Shown here in pieces: positions 1 to 6,520 of a DNA stretch of 21,103 nt (positions are counted from its first letter, which is position 1; every line of letters begins with the position of its first letter). Source of the DNA: Spirochaetaceae bacterium (GTDB lineage: Bacteria; Spirochaetota; Spirochaetia; Treponematales; Breznakiellaceae). The stretch covers positions 1 to 21,103 of the forward strand of contig JAITNZ010000243.1 of assembly GCA_031290205.1 (NCBI GenBank), written 5' to 3'. A program made the position numbers and the translations under genes. Below the pieces are notes generated by a model that was not told the origin of the DNA, did not search any database, and saw only the letters and a list, made by a program, of their open reading frames with translations.

Positions 1-40
1 CATCAACAGTTAATGTAACTTTGTATTTCTTTTCAGCCAT
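1..40 (-). CDS. Partial unidentified gene, first 13 codons
   Basis: An ATG at 40 reads leftward out of the window, giving MAEKKYKVTLTVD. It is preceded by a consensus AGGAGG six bases upstream (on the minus strand AGGAGG-TAGTCT-ATG) and by a good promoter at 72-100, so the start is convincing even though the body is missing. Thirteen residues do not identify a family. The basic start followed by KYKVTLT is the kind of opening I recall from IS630-type transposases, which makes an insertion sequence possible, but this is a guess. It has its own promoter and is separated from the U32 gene by 91 bases, so it is probably not part of the ribosomal operon. Confidence 0.6.
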   Translation of the reverse strand, partial: MAEKKYKVTLTVD

Positions 41-71
41 AGACTACCTCCTATTTGGTGACTATGCTGAT

Positions 72-100
72 ATTTTATATTATTTCACCCACTATTTCAA
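72..100 (-). promoter_or_regulatory. Sigma-70 type promoter for the left-edge gene
   Basis: On the minus strand a -35 TTGAAA (plus positions 95-100) and a -10 TAAAAT (72-77) are separated by 17 bases, each matching 5 of 6 consensus positions. Transcription would start near 65, about 25 bases before the ATG at 40, leaving just enough room for the AGGAGG. The -35 hexamer lies inside the palindrome at 90-105. Confidence 0.6.
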
Positions 101-105
101 TAGTG
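90..105. repeat. 7-bp perfect palindrome over the -35 box
   Basis: CACTATT and AATAGTG are perfect inverted copies separated by two bases. The site overlaps the -35 of the promoter at 72-100, which would suit an operator or the end of a mobile element. With a two-base loop it is unlikely to be a transcription terminator, and no T run follows it. Confidence 0.45.
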
Positions 106-131
106 ATTGACTACTAGAATGTAAAATAGCG

Positions 132-2336
132 TCATGAACCGCTTTCAGCCCTTGCGCCGTCATTGCTAAAAAACCCGTTCTTCCAGTTAAAGCGGACGGC
201 GTTGGGAACAGGCGCCGCCATCTTCGCGCATTGCATAATTTCTTTATAGAATTTTTTCTGTAAACGCTCAGGCGAAAAGTCGAGGATAAACCGATTGAAG
301 CGGGCAGCTTGCAAGAAGGGGATCTTGTCGCTAATTGCAAAAGGTGTTTTGGGAAGCGCCACAGTGCTTTCCCCGTCGCCTATCAGCCTGAACTCGGCAT
401 CTTTCGAATCCTTAAAACTCTTAAACTGATACATGCTGCCTAAGTTTGATTGAATCCGAAAGAGCGCCGGATACGAAAACACGATAATAAAAATCGAAGC
501 GCGCTCTTTTTCACTAAAAGTTTTTTCAAGATTCTGTCTGGAATTTTCAAAAGGGCTCACGATGGAATCAATACCCATATCATTAATAAACTCGGCGGCA
601 TATTTATTAAACGTATAGAGGTAGGGACCTGCAATAATATTAAGCTCTTTTCGCAGCGGAGCTAAGATCGATATATGCGCCAAATTATTCACCATATAAT
701 TCTTATATCCACGCGCGATGAGTTTTTCAATCTGCTCCATGGTTCTCGAGTCGAGCGCTTCGTTATAAAAGGGGTCGAAATTAAGAATCATTTCTGTGCT
801 CTTAAACGGCAGCGGAGTTTTTGTATTCAGTAGTGCATCAATGTTTTTTTGATTGATGCTAAGGACGATCTGTACCGGTTTAACTGCTTGCGCTATATAT
901 AAGTCTTCTATATGCCCGACGCTCACATATAATCCTGCGGGGAAGCTTGGTTTTTTTGCTATCTGCGGCATCCTCCCAGGCGCCGTATCCCGCCCCGGCT
1001 GGCGTTTGAACGGCGATAAATCTTTGGGCACAACAGGCGCATAACGATGTGAAAATGATTTTGTCTGAACAAGATAGACCGTGTCCCCCACGTCAAACCC
1101 GTCGGGGATGTCGAGCCAGACCGCGCCTGTGCGCTCTAAACCCGCCTCGAAACAGGCTGAAACAGCCAGTTTATGCGTCTTTCTCGCGCTATCGTCAGCT
1201 TTATGCAAACGAATAGAATCACCTGCTGCCGGAACCATCCCACCACATTCGACAAGCCCGCATAAGCCGCCAGTGCCTAAGGCACTTTCATTCTCGCCTT
1301 CGCTTTGAAAAGGGCGACCGCCACAGGCAGTGCCACAGGCACTTTCATCCTTGCCTTCGCTTTGAAAAGGGCGGTTGACTTTTTTGACTTTTTTTATTTT
1401 TTTTATTACACCCAGTTTGATACCCGTCCCGCCGTCCTGTTCGGGGTTCAGATACACAGAAGGGTTATTCTCGATAAAATGAAACATTGTTTTTTCACGC
1501 GCAAAATCATTACGCAGTATTTGTTGAGCATCATGGATGGCTTGCGCCTCTTGTCCCGATGGTATCGCGTCGATTACGCTTCTATATGCCCTCACCACGG
1601 CGCCCACATATTCGGCGCTCTTCATCCTCCCTTCAATTTTTATCGCGTTGATTCCGGCGGCACAAAGCTGGGGCGCCTGTTCAAGGAGTTGCAAATCAAA
1701 GGGGCTAAAATAATATCCGCTTTCGTCATTCACCGTATATAAACGTCTGCACGCCTGTGTACACATTCCCCTGTTTGCCGACTTCCCCCCAAGGAAACTC
1801 GAAAATAAACAGAGACCCGACGCACTAATACAGAGCGCGCCATGCACAAAGACTTCAAGTTCAACATTGGTTTTACTTCTAATGGTTTTAATTTCTTCTA
1901 ATGAAAGTTCGCGGGCAAGCACAACACGAGATACGTTCTGTTTTGATAAGACATTACACGCCCTGCTCGACGCGACATTCATCTGTGTTGATGAATGAAT
2001 TTTTAAGCTGGGAAAACATTCCTTCACCATTTTGACGATGCCGAAATCCTGCACGATAATTCCATCAGGACGGAGCGCGGCAAGATACTTCAATAACTGA
2101 TATACTCTATCGGTTTCCCGTTCGGTAAAGATGGTGTTTACCGCTACATAGACTTTTCGTTTTAAGTTATGCACAGTTCGTAAGGCGCCTTCAAATTGTG
2201 AATAGGCAAAATTGGCGCTACGAAGCCGTGCGTTAAAATCTTTTAAGCCCAGATAAACAGCATCAGCCCCCTCCCCTATCGCCGCGGCAAGCGCCTCACT
2301 ATTCCCTGCCGGCGCCAGTAACTCCATATTTGACAT
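132..2336 (-). CDS. U32 family protein (peptidase U32 / RNA hydroxylase type)
   Basis: A 734-residue U32 family protein. The opening MELLAPAGN, the core FVHGALCISASGLC (residues about 163-176), NRGMCTQACRR (188-198) and KIEGRMKSAEYV (233-244) are hallmark U32 motifs. Four cysteines (169, 176, 192, 196) are placed to bind the iron-sulfur cluster known in this family. Members are named peptidases, but characterised relatives (RlhA, TrhP, UbiU/V) support hydroxylation of rRNA, tRNA or quinone precursors, so an RNA-modifying role would suit this location. I start at the ATG at 2336, one base after the fapA stop (TAA-T-ATG). An upstream 17-codon extension lies inside fapA and lacks family residues; an ATG at 2327 is also possible. 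Residues about 322-358 are a translated DNA repeat (see 1256-1373), inserted before the conserved AAGDSIRLH segment. The C-terminal beta-rich region follows. The exact substrate is unknown. Confidence 0.9.
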   Translation of the reverse strand: MSNMELLAPAGNSEALAAAIGEGADAVYLGLKDFNARLRSANFAYSQFEGALRTVHNLKRKVYVAVNTIFTERETDRVYQLLKYLAALRPDGIIVQDFGIVKMVKECFPSLKIHSSTQMNVASSRACNVLSKQNVSRVVLARELSLEEIKTIRSKTNVELEVFVHGALCISASGLCLFSSFLGGKSANRGMCTQACRRLYTVNDESGYYFSPFDLQLLEQAPQLCAAGINAIKIEGRMKSAEYVGAVVRAYRSVIDAIPSGQEAQAIHDAQQILRNDFAREKTMFHFIENNPSVYLNPEQDGGTGIKLGVIKKIKKVKKVNRPFQSEGKDESACGTACGGRPFQSEGENESALGTGGLCGLVECGGMVPAAGDSIRLHKADDSARKTHKLAVSACFEAGLERTGAVWLDIPDGFDVGDTVYLVQTKSFSHRYAPVVPKDLSPFKRQPGRDTAPGRMPQIAKKPSFPAGLYVSVGHIEDLYIAQAVKPVQIVLSINQKNIDALLNTKTPLPFKSTEMILNFDPFYNEALDSRTMEQIEKLIARGYKNYMVNNLAHISILAPLRKELNIIAGPYLYTFNKYAAEFINDMGIDSIVSPFENSRQNLEKTFSEKERASIFIIVFSYPALFRIQSNLGSMYQFKSFKDSKDAEFRLIGDGESTVALPKTPFAISDKIPFLQAARFNRFILDFSPERLQKKFYKEIMQCAKMAAPVPNAVRFNWKNGFFSNDGARAESGS
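1256..1373 (-). repeat. In-frame palindromic repeat pair inside the U32 gene
   Basis: Two tandem copies share CGCTTTGAAAAGGGCG at 1301-1316 and 1358-1373 (plus strand) and the palindromes GTGCCTAAGGCAC (1273-1285) and GTGCCACAGGCAC (1330-1342). The period is 57 bases, exactly 19 codons. The gene therefore reads through as two peptide copies starting RPFQSEG, at residues 322 and 341. The TGAAAGTGCCTGTGGCAC core is the same as in the intergenic arrays at 3826-4021 and 6241-6522, but in the opposite orientation relative to transcription. Confidence 0.85.
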
Positions 2337-2337
2337 A

Positions 2338-3738
2338 TTATTTCTTTGTGAGGGGAAGCGGCAGCACACGCCCTGTCTCTTTATCAAGCACTAACCTTGT
2401 TCTGGTAAGCGCCCTGCTGACGATAAATTCAATGCCGCATATCTCGATAAGCGTCCCCGGTGCTATGATCCCGCTACACTCAAGGTATGCCTCGTTGTCC
2501 GCAATATGCCTCTTATTCAGGTCTTCCTGTTTCTTCACGCATTTTGCAAGTTCATTTTCAAGGCGGATCTTCATGTCCCTCACTTTTGCTAACTTGTCTT
2601 CGCTTAAATTCGGCATATCAAGAAAGACTTGCACCTTTTCAAGTTTTGCTTCAATCACACGGAGCGTATTCTCGTTATTTTCAATATCTTGCGTTATAGT
2701 CCAGTCGTTACCAATATGAATCTTTGTTTGCGCGCTGTTCTCTTTACCAATACGCCCCGCACAAACACTATTGAACGCAAAAACCTCGCCGCCCATGATG
2801 ATACCCTTATCACCTGCAACGAGGGACTCCATCGTATAGAGTGTTGAGTTCACCACATCATTCGTTACCGAAATACTTTTTTTACAGGCGACACGGCAGC
2901 CTTGTATAAATCGCGCTTCAATGGCGCCGCTCACCTTCACCAGCGACCTGCCCCGTCCAATCATCCCGCCTTTAACGAATAAATTTCCCTGCACGATAAC
3001 ATCCGTCGCGTCTAAAGTTTCCTTCGCGGTAAGTGTGCCGCCGACAAGCAGCTTAAACCCATCGTTTACCGCGCCCTGCATTTCAACATCACCGGGGAAA
3101 TTAATATTGCCCGTTTCATACCCTACAGCGCCACGAATAACCAAGAGCGTCTCTACATTCAAGACATTGCCGGATAAAAGAAATAAGCCATCAACATTGG
3201 AAATTATATTTGTTTCAGTCGCTGTGGTATTTTTTCCGGCTTCAACAGTTTTCTTCTGCATGGTTCTATAGGGCACCTCTTTACCATGCACAGTCTTTCC
3301 GCATACACCGGCAACAGCCTCATGGCGGACAGCCAGAATCTGATTCGTTTTTACGACAATAAAGGGCGACCACGCACGGTAATCAGCTTTTGCGCCTTCG
3401 CTTAATCCCGGTTTCGCCGGAGCGCGCAACGTCGAAGCAAGCTCATAATACGCAGGCGATTCGTCAACGGGCGCCTCGCCTTTTGCGATTAACACATCTT
3501 TTATAGGACGCTTCGTCGCATTACAACGCTCCACCGCATCTTTAATATTATCAAAGAGGTGCCCACTCTGTATCGACATTTTTTCTAAGAGCATATTGAT
3601 ATACTGATCGCTTAGAGGGCTGCCGTCTTTCGACTCAGGTATAAAATCAGCATACACCTTGATATCATCTTCTGTAAAATTAACAACAACACGAGCATCA
3701 TTGCTATTTGATAAAATCGTAGATTTATTAATATCCAT
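2338..3738 (-). CDS. FapA (DUF342) family polymerising-helix protein
   Basis: A 466-residue protein that looks like the FapA/DUF342 family. An N-terminal mixed domain (to about 150) is followed by a glycine-rich stretch of regularly spaced short beta strands (about 170-320, with motifs such as VGGTLTAKETLDA and VKGGMIGRGRS) that should form a right-handed beta-helix. Next come a charged coiled coil (about 345-395, EAKLEKVQ to CVKKQEDL) and a short C-terminal beta domain ending LPLTKK. FapA proteins are linked to polar flagellar assembly in some bacteria; the role here is unproven and no signal peptide is present, so it is probably cytoplasmic. I start at ATG 3738, with AGGA eight bases upstream. 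The longer frame to 3960 only translates the upstream repeats. The stop is one base from the U32 start, so the two are translationally coupled. Confidence 0.85.
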   Translation of the reverse strand: MDINKSTILSNSNDARVVVNFTEDDIKVYADFIPESKDGSPLSDQYINMLLEKMSIQSGHLFDNIKDAVERCNATKRPIKDVLIAKGEAPVDESPAYYELASTLRAPAKPGLSEGAKADYRAWSPFIVVKTNQILAVRHEAVAGVCGKTVHGKEVPYRTMQKKTVEAGKNTTATETNIISNVDGLFLLSGNVLNVETLLVIRGAVGYETGNINFPGDVEMQGAVNDGFKLLVGGTLTAKETLDATDVIVQGNLFVKGGMIGRGRSLVKVSGAIEARFIQGCRVACKKSISVTNDVVNSTLYTMESLVAGDKGIIMGGEVFAFNSVCAGRIGKENSAQTKIHIGNDWTITQDIENNENTLRVIEAKLEKVQVFLDMPNLSEDKLAKVRDMKIRLENELAKCVKKQEDLNKRHIADNEAYLECSGIIAPGTLIEICGIEFIVSRALTRTRLVLDKETGRVLPLPLTKK

Positions 3739-4021
3739 ATTCAATCCTAATATTTTTCTCCACATGCCACAGGCAAGGCTCATAGAAGAGGAGGGGGAAG
3801 TCTCCCCTACGGACCGGCATCTTCCAGCGGGAATCGCCCCACGCTTACCAAAAGCAAAGGCTGGAAGTGCCTGTGGCACACTGTACCACCGCCCTCTAGC
3901 TTGAATCGCCCCACACTTACCAAAAGCAAAGGCTGAAACCGCCTGTGGCACACGTACCACCGCCCTCTAGCTTGAATCGCCCCTCGCTTACCAAAAGCAA
4001 GGCTGAAAGTGCCTGTGGCAC
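3739..4021 (-). repeat. Intergenic tandem array of about 71-bp palindromic repeats (3 copies)
   Basis: Three units occupy roughly 3826-4021. The word CTTACCAAAAGCAA recurs at 3844, 3916 and 3987 (periods 72 and 71). Each unit continues AGGCTGAAAGTGCCTGTGGC with small changes, and units are joined by CCACCGCCCTCTAGCTTGAA. GTGCC-TGT-GGCAC makes a small hairpin in each. The array starts directly after the TAG stop of the gene at 4022. Positions 3739-3825 hold the fapA ribosome binding site plus a fragment of the core near 3764 and nothing else recognisable. No gene or terminator is seen here; several reading frames stay open only because the repeat lacks stops. Confidence 0.85.
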
Positions 4022-4540
4022 CTAATAGAATCTGTCGTAGGGCAGCCACAAATAAGGATTTTCGTCTTTTGAAATATCCTCAAGGTTTCGTGGATCTTCG
4101 GCAATAATATCTTCGACTTTCCAGACATTATCCTGAGCGCGCAGATAAATCGCCCCGACAAGTTCCGCTTCACGTCCAAGAAATCTGAATTGATAGGATA
4201 TGCTGCCGTCTGAAGTTTCCAGAGCATTACCAATCCGCAACTTTCTTGTTGCAAGCGCTTCTATCTTATTGATTATATCATCAATGGTTGACGAAGGTAA
4301 AGGCTCAAGCAATTCAGATTTTTTTTTTGATTGTTGCAGATCAGTTAATACCTTCCGCGCAAAGGAATACGGCTGCATTGCAAAATCACCGGGACCCAAA
4401 ATACCAATTGATATATCACGAGGATAGTGGAGATTGATGATATACTCAGGTCTTCTGATACTTTCGGGGACAAGCCCATTGAATGCGACGGGAGTAGGAT
4501 CCGACGTTCCGTTTTGCGCCATGAAAAAAAACGCCGCCAA
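4022..4540 (-). CDS. Exported protein of unknown function, start uncertain
   Basis: I do not recognise the family. From TTG 4540 the product is 172 residues; ATG 4522 is the first ATG in frame. The frame stays open upstream to 4573 and there reads KKKFFVSALSCLAAFFFMAQ, which looks exactly like a bacterial signal peptide. No ATG, GTG or TTG precedes it, because the in-frame codon before it is the TGA of the upstream gene. The mature part is mixed alpha/beta with a basic, serine-rich linker (QSKKKSE) and ends LPYDRFY. It may be periplasmic. An A10 run sits at the 5' end and a second at 4319-4328 inside the gene. Either a frameshift in the first A10, slippage, or an unusual start explains the missing codon. 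The coordinates given are the minimum coding region. Confidence 0.6.
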   Translation of the reverse strand: MAAFFFMAQNGTSDPTPVAFNGLVPESIRRPEYIINLHYPRDISIGILGPGDFAMQPYSFARKVLTDLQQSKKKSELLEPLPSSTIDDIINKIEALATRKLRIGNALETSDGSISYQFRFLGREAELVGAIYLRAQDNVWKVEDIIAEDPRNLEDISKDENPYLWLPYDRFY

Positions 4541-4564
4541 GCAGGAGAGTGCGCTTACAAAGAA

Positions 4565-4574
4565 TTTTTTTTTT
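4565..4574 (-). other. A10 homopolymer at the 5' end of the exported-protein frame
   Basis: Ten consecutive A residues (minus strand) include the last base of the TGA stop of the zinc-ribbon gene. With eleven A the ATG at 4596 or the TTG at 4581 would read directly into the signal peptide of the next gene. With ten they do not. The run is therefore a candidate phase-variation, slippage or sequencing-error site. Confidence 0.6.
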
Positions 4575-4756
4575 CAGGCAATCGTTTTTTTCCCATGTTT
4601 AAGTGCGGCTTTACACGTCTTGCAAATCTTTATTTTCTTTTCACCCGCTTCCTGTTCATAAAGAACTTTTACATCTTCTCTTTTACAAACAGGGCACACG
4701 CCGCGACCTCGACCAACTAATTTCCGTATTCCTTTCCCTCTATGAGCTTTAGACAT
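4574..4756 (-). CDS. Small basic zinc-ribbon protein, rplQ-linked
   Basis: A 60-residue basic protein. An N-terminal Arg/Lys/Gly-rich tail (MSKAHRGKGIRKLVGRGRG) is followed by CPVC at about 21-24 and CKTC at about 45-48, with a short beta-hairpin-like stretch between (VKVLYEQEAGEKKIKI). The paired CxxC motifs predict a zinc ribbon. The tail and high pI resemble ribosomal or RNA-binding proteins. It starts two bases after rplQ (TAA-AT-ATG) with AAGGAAAA upstream, so it is translated with the alpha operon. I cannot place it in a named family; a ribosome-associated or RNA-binding factor is an inference from charge, fold and location. It is not L32, L33 or L36. Confidence 0.8.
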   Translation of the reverse strand: MSKAHRGKGIRKLVGRGRGVCPVCKREDVKVLYEQEAGEKKIKICKTCKAALKHGKKTIA

Positions 4757-4758
4757 AT

Positions 4759-5172
4759 TTATTTTCCTTTTTCAGCTTTTGTTGATTTCTTATCGCTCGC
4801 CTTTTTTTCTTTCAGTTGGTAATCAACCAATTGCAAAAAAACCATCTCGGCGGCATCGCCCTTGCGCTCGCCAATCTTGATTATTTTGGTATAGCCGCCG
4901 GGTCTATCTACCATACGCGGCGCTATCTCGTTAAACAATTTAGCGACAATACCTTCATCATAAAGGCGGGCGGAGATAAGCCGCCTATTGAAAACTGAGT
5001 CTACCTTTGCGCGAGTAATCATGCGTTCAGCATGACGGCGGACTTCGAGAGCCTTTGACTTCGTCGTCTTCACACGACCATAGATAAATAAAGACCCCGA
5101 CATATTACGGATAAGAGCCTTACGGTGTGCAGCCATCCTCTCCAGAGGATTAAAGCCTCTTCTATGTTTCAC
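4759..5172 (-). CDS. rplQ: Ribosomal protein L17 (bL17)
   Basis: The 137-residue product opens MKHRRGFNPLERMAAHRKAL, the typical L17 start, and contains GGYTKIIKIGERKGDAAEM (about 92-110). A lysine-rich tail (KEKKASDKKSTKAEKGK) extends beyond the core of about 117 residues. L17 binds the 50S subunit near the exit tunnel. Initiation is at GTG 5172, inside the last codons of rpoA, giving an 11-base overlap. AGGAAG lies six bases upstream, within rpoA, which indicates translational coupling. Confidence 0.97.
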   Translation of the reverse strand: MKHRRGFNPLERMAAHRKALIRNMSGSLFIYGRVKTTKSKALEVRRHAERMITRAKVDSVFNRRLISARLYDEGIVAKLFNEIAPRMVDRPGGYTKIIKIGERKGDAAEMVFLQLVDYQLKEKKASDKKSTKAEKGK

Positions 5173-6220
5173 TTTCTTCTTCCTTTTTTGGGTATGTTCT
5201 GATAGCGTTTTTCAATTCGCTTACATTCGTTACCCCAAGCTGTAAATTCCATTCGGCAAGCCGTTCTTTGATTTCGATTAAAGATTTCTTGCCAAAATTC
5301 CGTGTTTGATTCACATCGTCTTCACTTTTCCGAATCAGTTCGCCTATCGTTCTGATATTAGCAATCTTCAAACAATTCGACGAACGGACAGAAAGCTCAA
5401 GCTCTTCAACCTGCGTATTCAGCAGCCTTCTGATAGATTCATTTTCTTCTTCGTTTTCTTCATCATAGATAAAGTCGTCCTCATCAAAATTGATAAAAAC
5501 AGAAAAATGTTCTTTTGCTATCTTTGCCGCATCCGCCAGCGCGTCTTCGGGCTTTACCGTGCCGTCTGTCCAAATCTCAATTTCAAGTTTATCGTAATCG
5601 CTGCGCTGTCCAACACGTGTAGGAACAACATTATACTTTACCTTCCGCACCGGTGTGAAAATCGCATCCATGGGAATCGTGCCGATAACTTCGATATACT
5701 GAGCATTCACTTCGGAGGGAATATACCCCCGTCCAAGGTCAATCTGGACTTCGAATTCCAAATCGGCATTATCCATCAGCGTCATAATATGAAGCCCAGG
5801 ATTAAGCACTTCAACAGCGCCGCTTTTGGTAAAATCATCGCTTTTAATTTCCCGTTTACCGGAAAAATCATAAACAACGACATCCTGCTCTTTGTCATCG
5901 GGAAGCCGGAGGCGGACTTGTTTTAAGCTGTTCAACACTTCGAGTGTATCCTCAGCTATATTGGGAATTAATTCAAACTCACTCGAAATCGGATGAACAG
6001 TGCTCCCCTCTCTCGAAGTAATTTTGACAGACGTTATCGCATAACCCTGTATTGAAGAAAGCAAAATCCGCCTAAGCGTATTTCCAATCGTTGTCCCAAA
6101 ACCAGGTTCAAAAGGAGCCGCAACAAACTTTCCGTAATTGGATTGTAAGTTATCCGGCTCAACTGAAGATGTTATCCCCTTAGGACGTTTGAATCCTTTC
6201 ATGAGGTTCTTGCGTGCCAT
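5162..6220 (-). CDS. rpoA: RNA polymerase subunit alpha
   Basis: A 352-residue alpha subunit. The N-terminal assembly domain contains PFEPGFGTTIGNTLRRILLS (about 36-55) and GRGYIPSE. A very acidic linker (DEDDFIYDEENEEENES, about 245-261) leads to the C-terminal domain, where LSVRSSNCLKIANI and RNFGKKSL match the DNA/activator-binding surface (equivalents of R265, N268, K298 and S299 of E. coli). Start at ATG 6220, with AGAGGAGA upstream. It is separated from rpsD by a 280-bp repeat array, which is unusual for a gene normally packed tightly in the alpha operon. It overlaps rplQ by 11 bases. Confidence 0.98.
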   Translation of the reverse strand: MARKNLMKGFKRPKGITSSVEPDNLQSNYGKFVAAPFEPGFGTTIGNTLRRILLSSIQGYAITSVKITSREGSTVHPISSEFELIPNIAEDTLEVLNSLKQVRLRLPDDKEQDVVVYDFSGKREIKSDDFTKSGAVEVLNPGLHIMTLMDNADLEFEVQIDLGRGYIPSEVNAQYIEVIGTIPMDAIFTPVRKVKYNVVPTRVGQRSDYDKLEIEIWTDGTVKPEDALADAAKIAKEHFSVFINFDEDDFIYDEENEEENESIRRLLNTQVEELELSVRSSNCLKIANIRTIGELIRKSEDDVNQTRNFGKKSLIEIKERLAEWNLQLGVTNVSELKNAIRTYPKKEEESET

Positions 6221-6520
6221 GTACTCTCCTCTTAATTCTTTACCCGCCAGATAAGTTTATTTTCACTTACCAGCAGGGCGCCTGAGGCGCCTCTATTATT
6301 TTTTTTCCCACCCCGCCGTAAGCTTGTTTTCTACTTACCAGCGAGGCTGAAATGCGCCTGTGGCGCACCTATTATTTTTCCCCCGCTCAGCCGCAAGCGT
6401 GTTTTCACTTACCAGTAGCGGTTGAAAAGCGCCTGTGGCACCCTGAGGCACCCCTCCCCGCAAGTAAGCATTTTTCGGACTACCAGCGGGGTATAAAAGT
6501 GCATAAGGCACCCTAAGGCA
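6221..6520 (-). repeat. rpsD-rpoA spacer: four diverged about 71-bp palindromic repeats
   Basis: CTTACCA or a close variant recurs at 6266, 6334, 6408 and 6480 (spacing 68, 74 and about 71), each followed by a GC palindrome: GGCGCC-TGA-GGCGCC, TGCGCC-TGT-GGCGCA, and GTGGCACCCTGAGGCAC or TGCATAAGGCACCCTAAGGCA forms. The array begins at the TAG stop of rpsD and ends near 6241; the last 20 bases before rpoA carry only its ribosome binding site. On the transcribed strand a second stem forms between GGTAAG and CTTAC/CTTGC, so each unit can fold into two hairpins. There is no gene here, and no T run typical of a terminator directly follows a hairpin. Confidence 0.85.

Noticed and set aside
3739..3960. 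N-terminal extension of the FapA frame
   Set aside because: It is a translation of the tandem repeats; the ATG at 3738 has a proper ribosome binding site and the family-like sequence begins there.
3807..4049. 80-codon minus-strand frame across the repeat array
   Set aside because: The repeat unit lacks stops in several frames, giving repetitive peptides (CHRRFQPLLLVSVGRF-type). No ribosome binding site or homology.
5306..5926. 206-codon plus-strand frame over rpoA
   Set aside because: It is the antisense shadow of a certain gene; no ribosome binding site and no family features.
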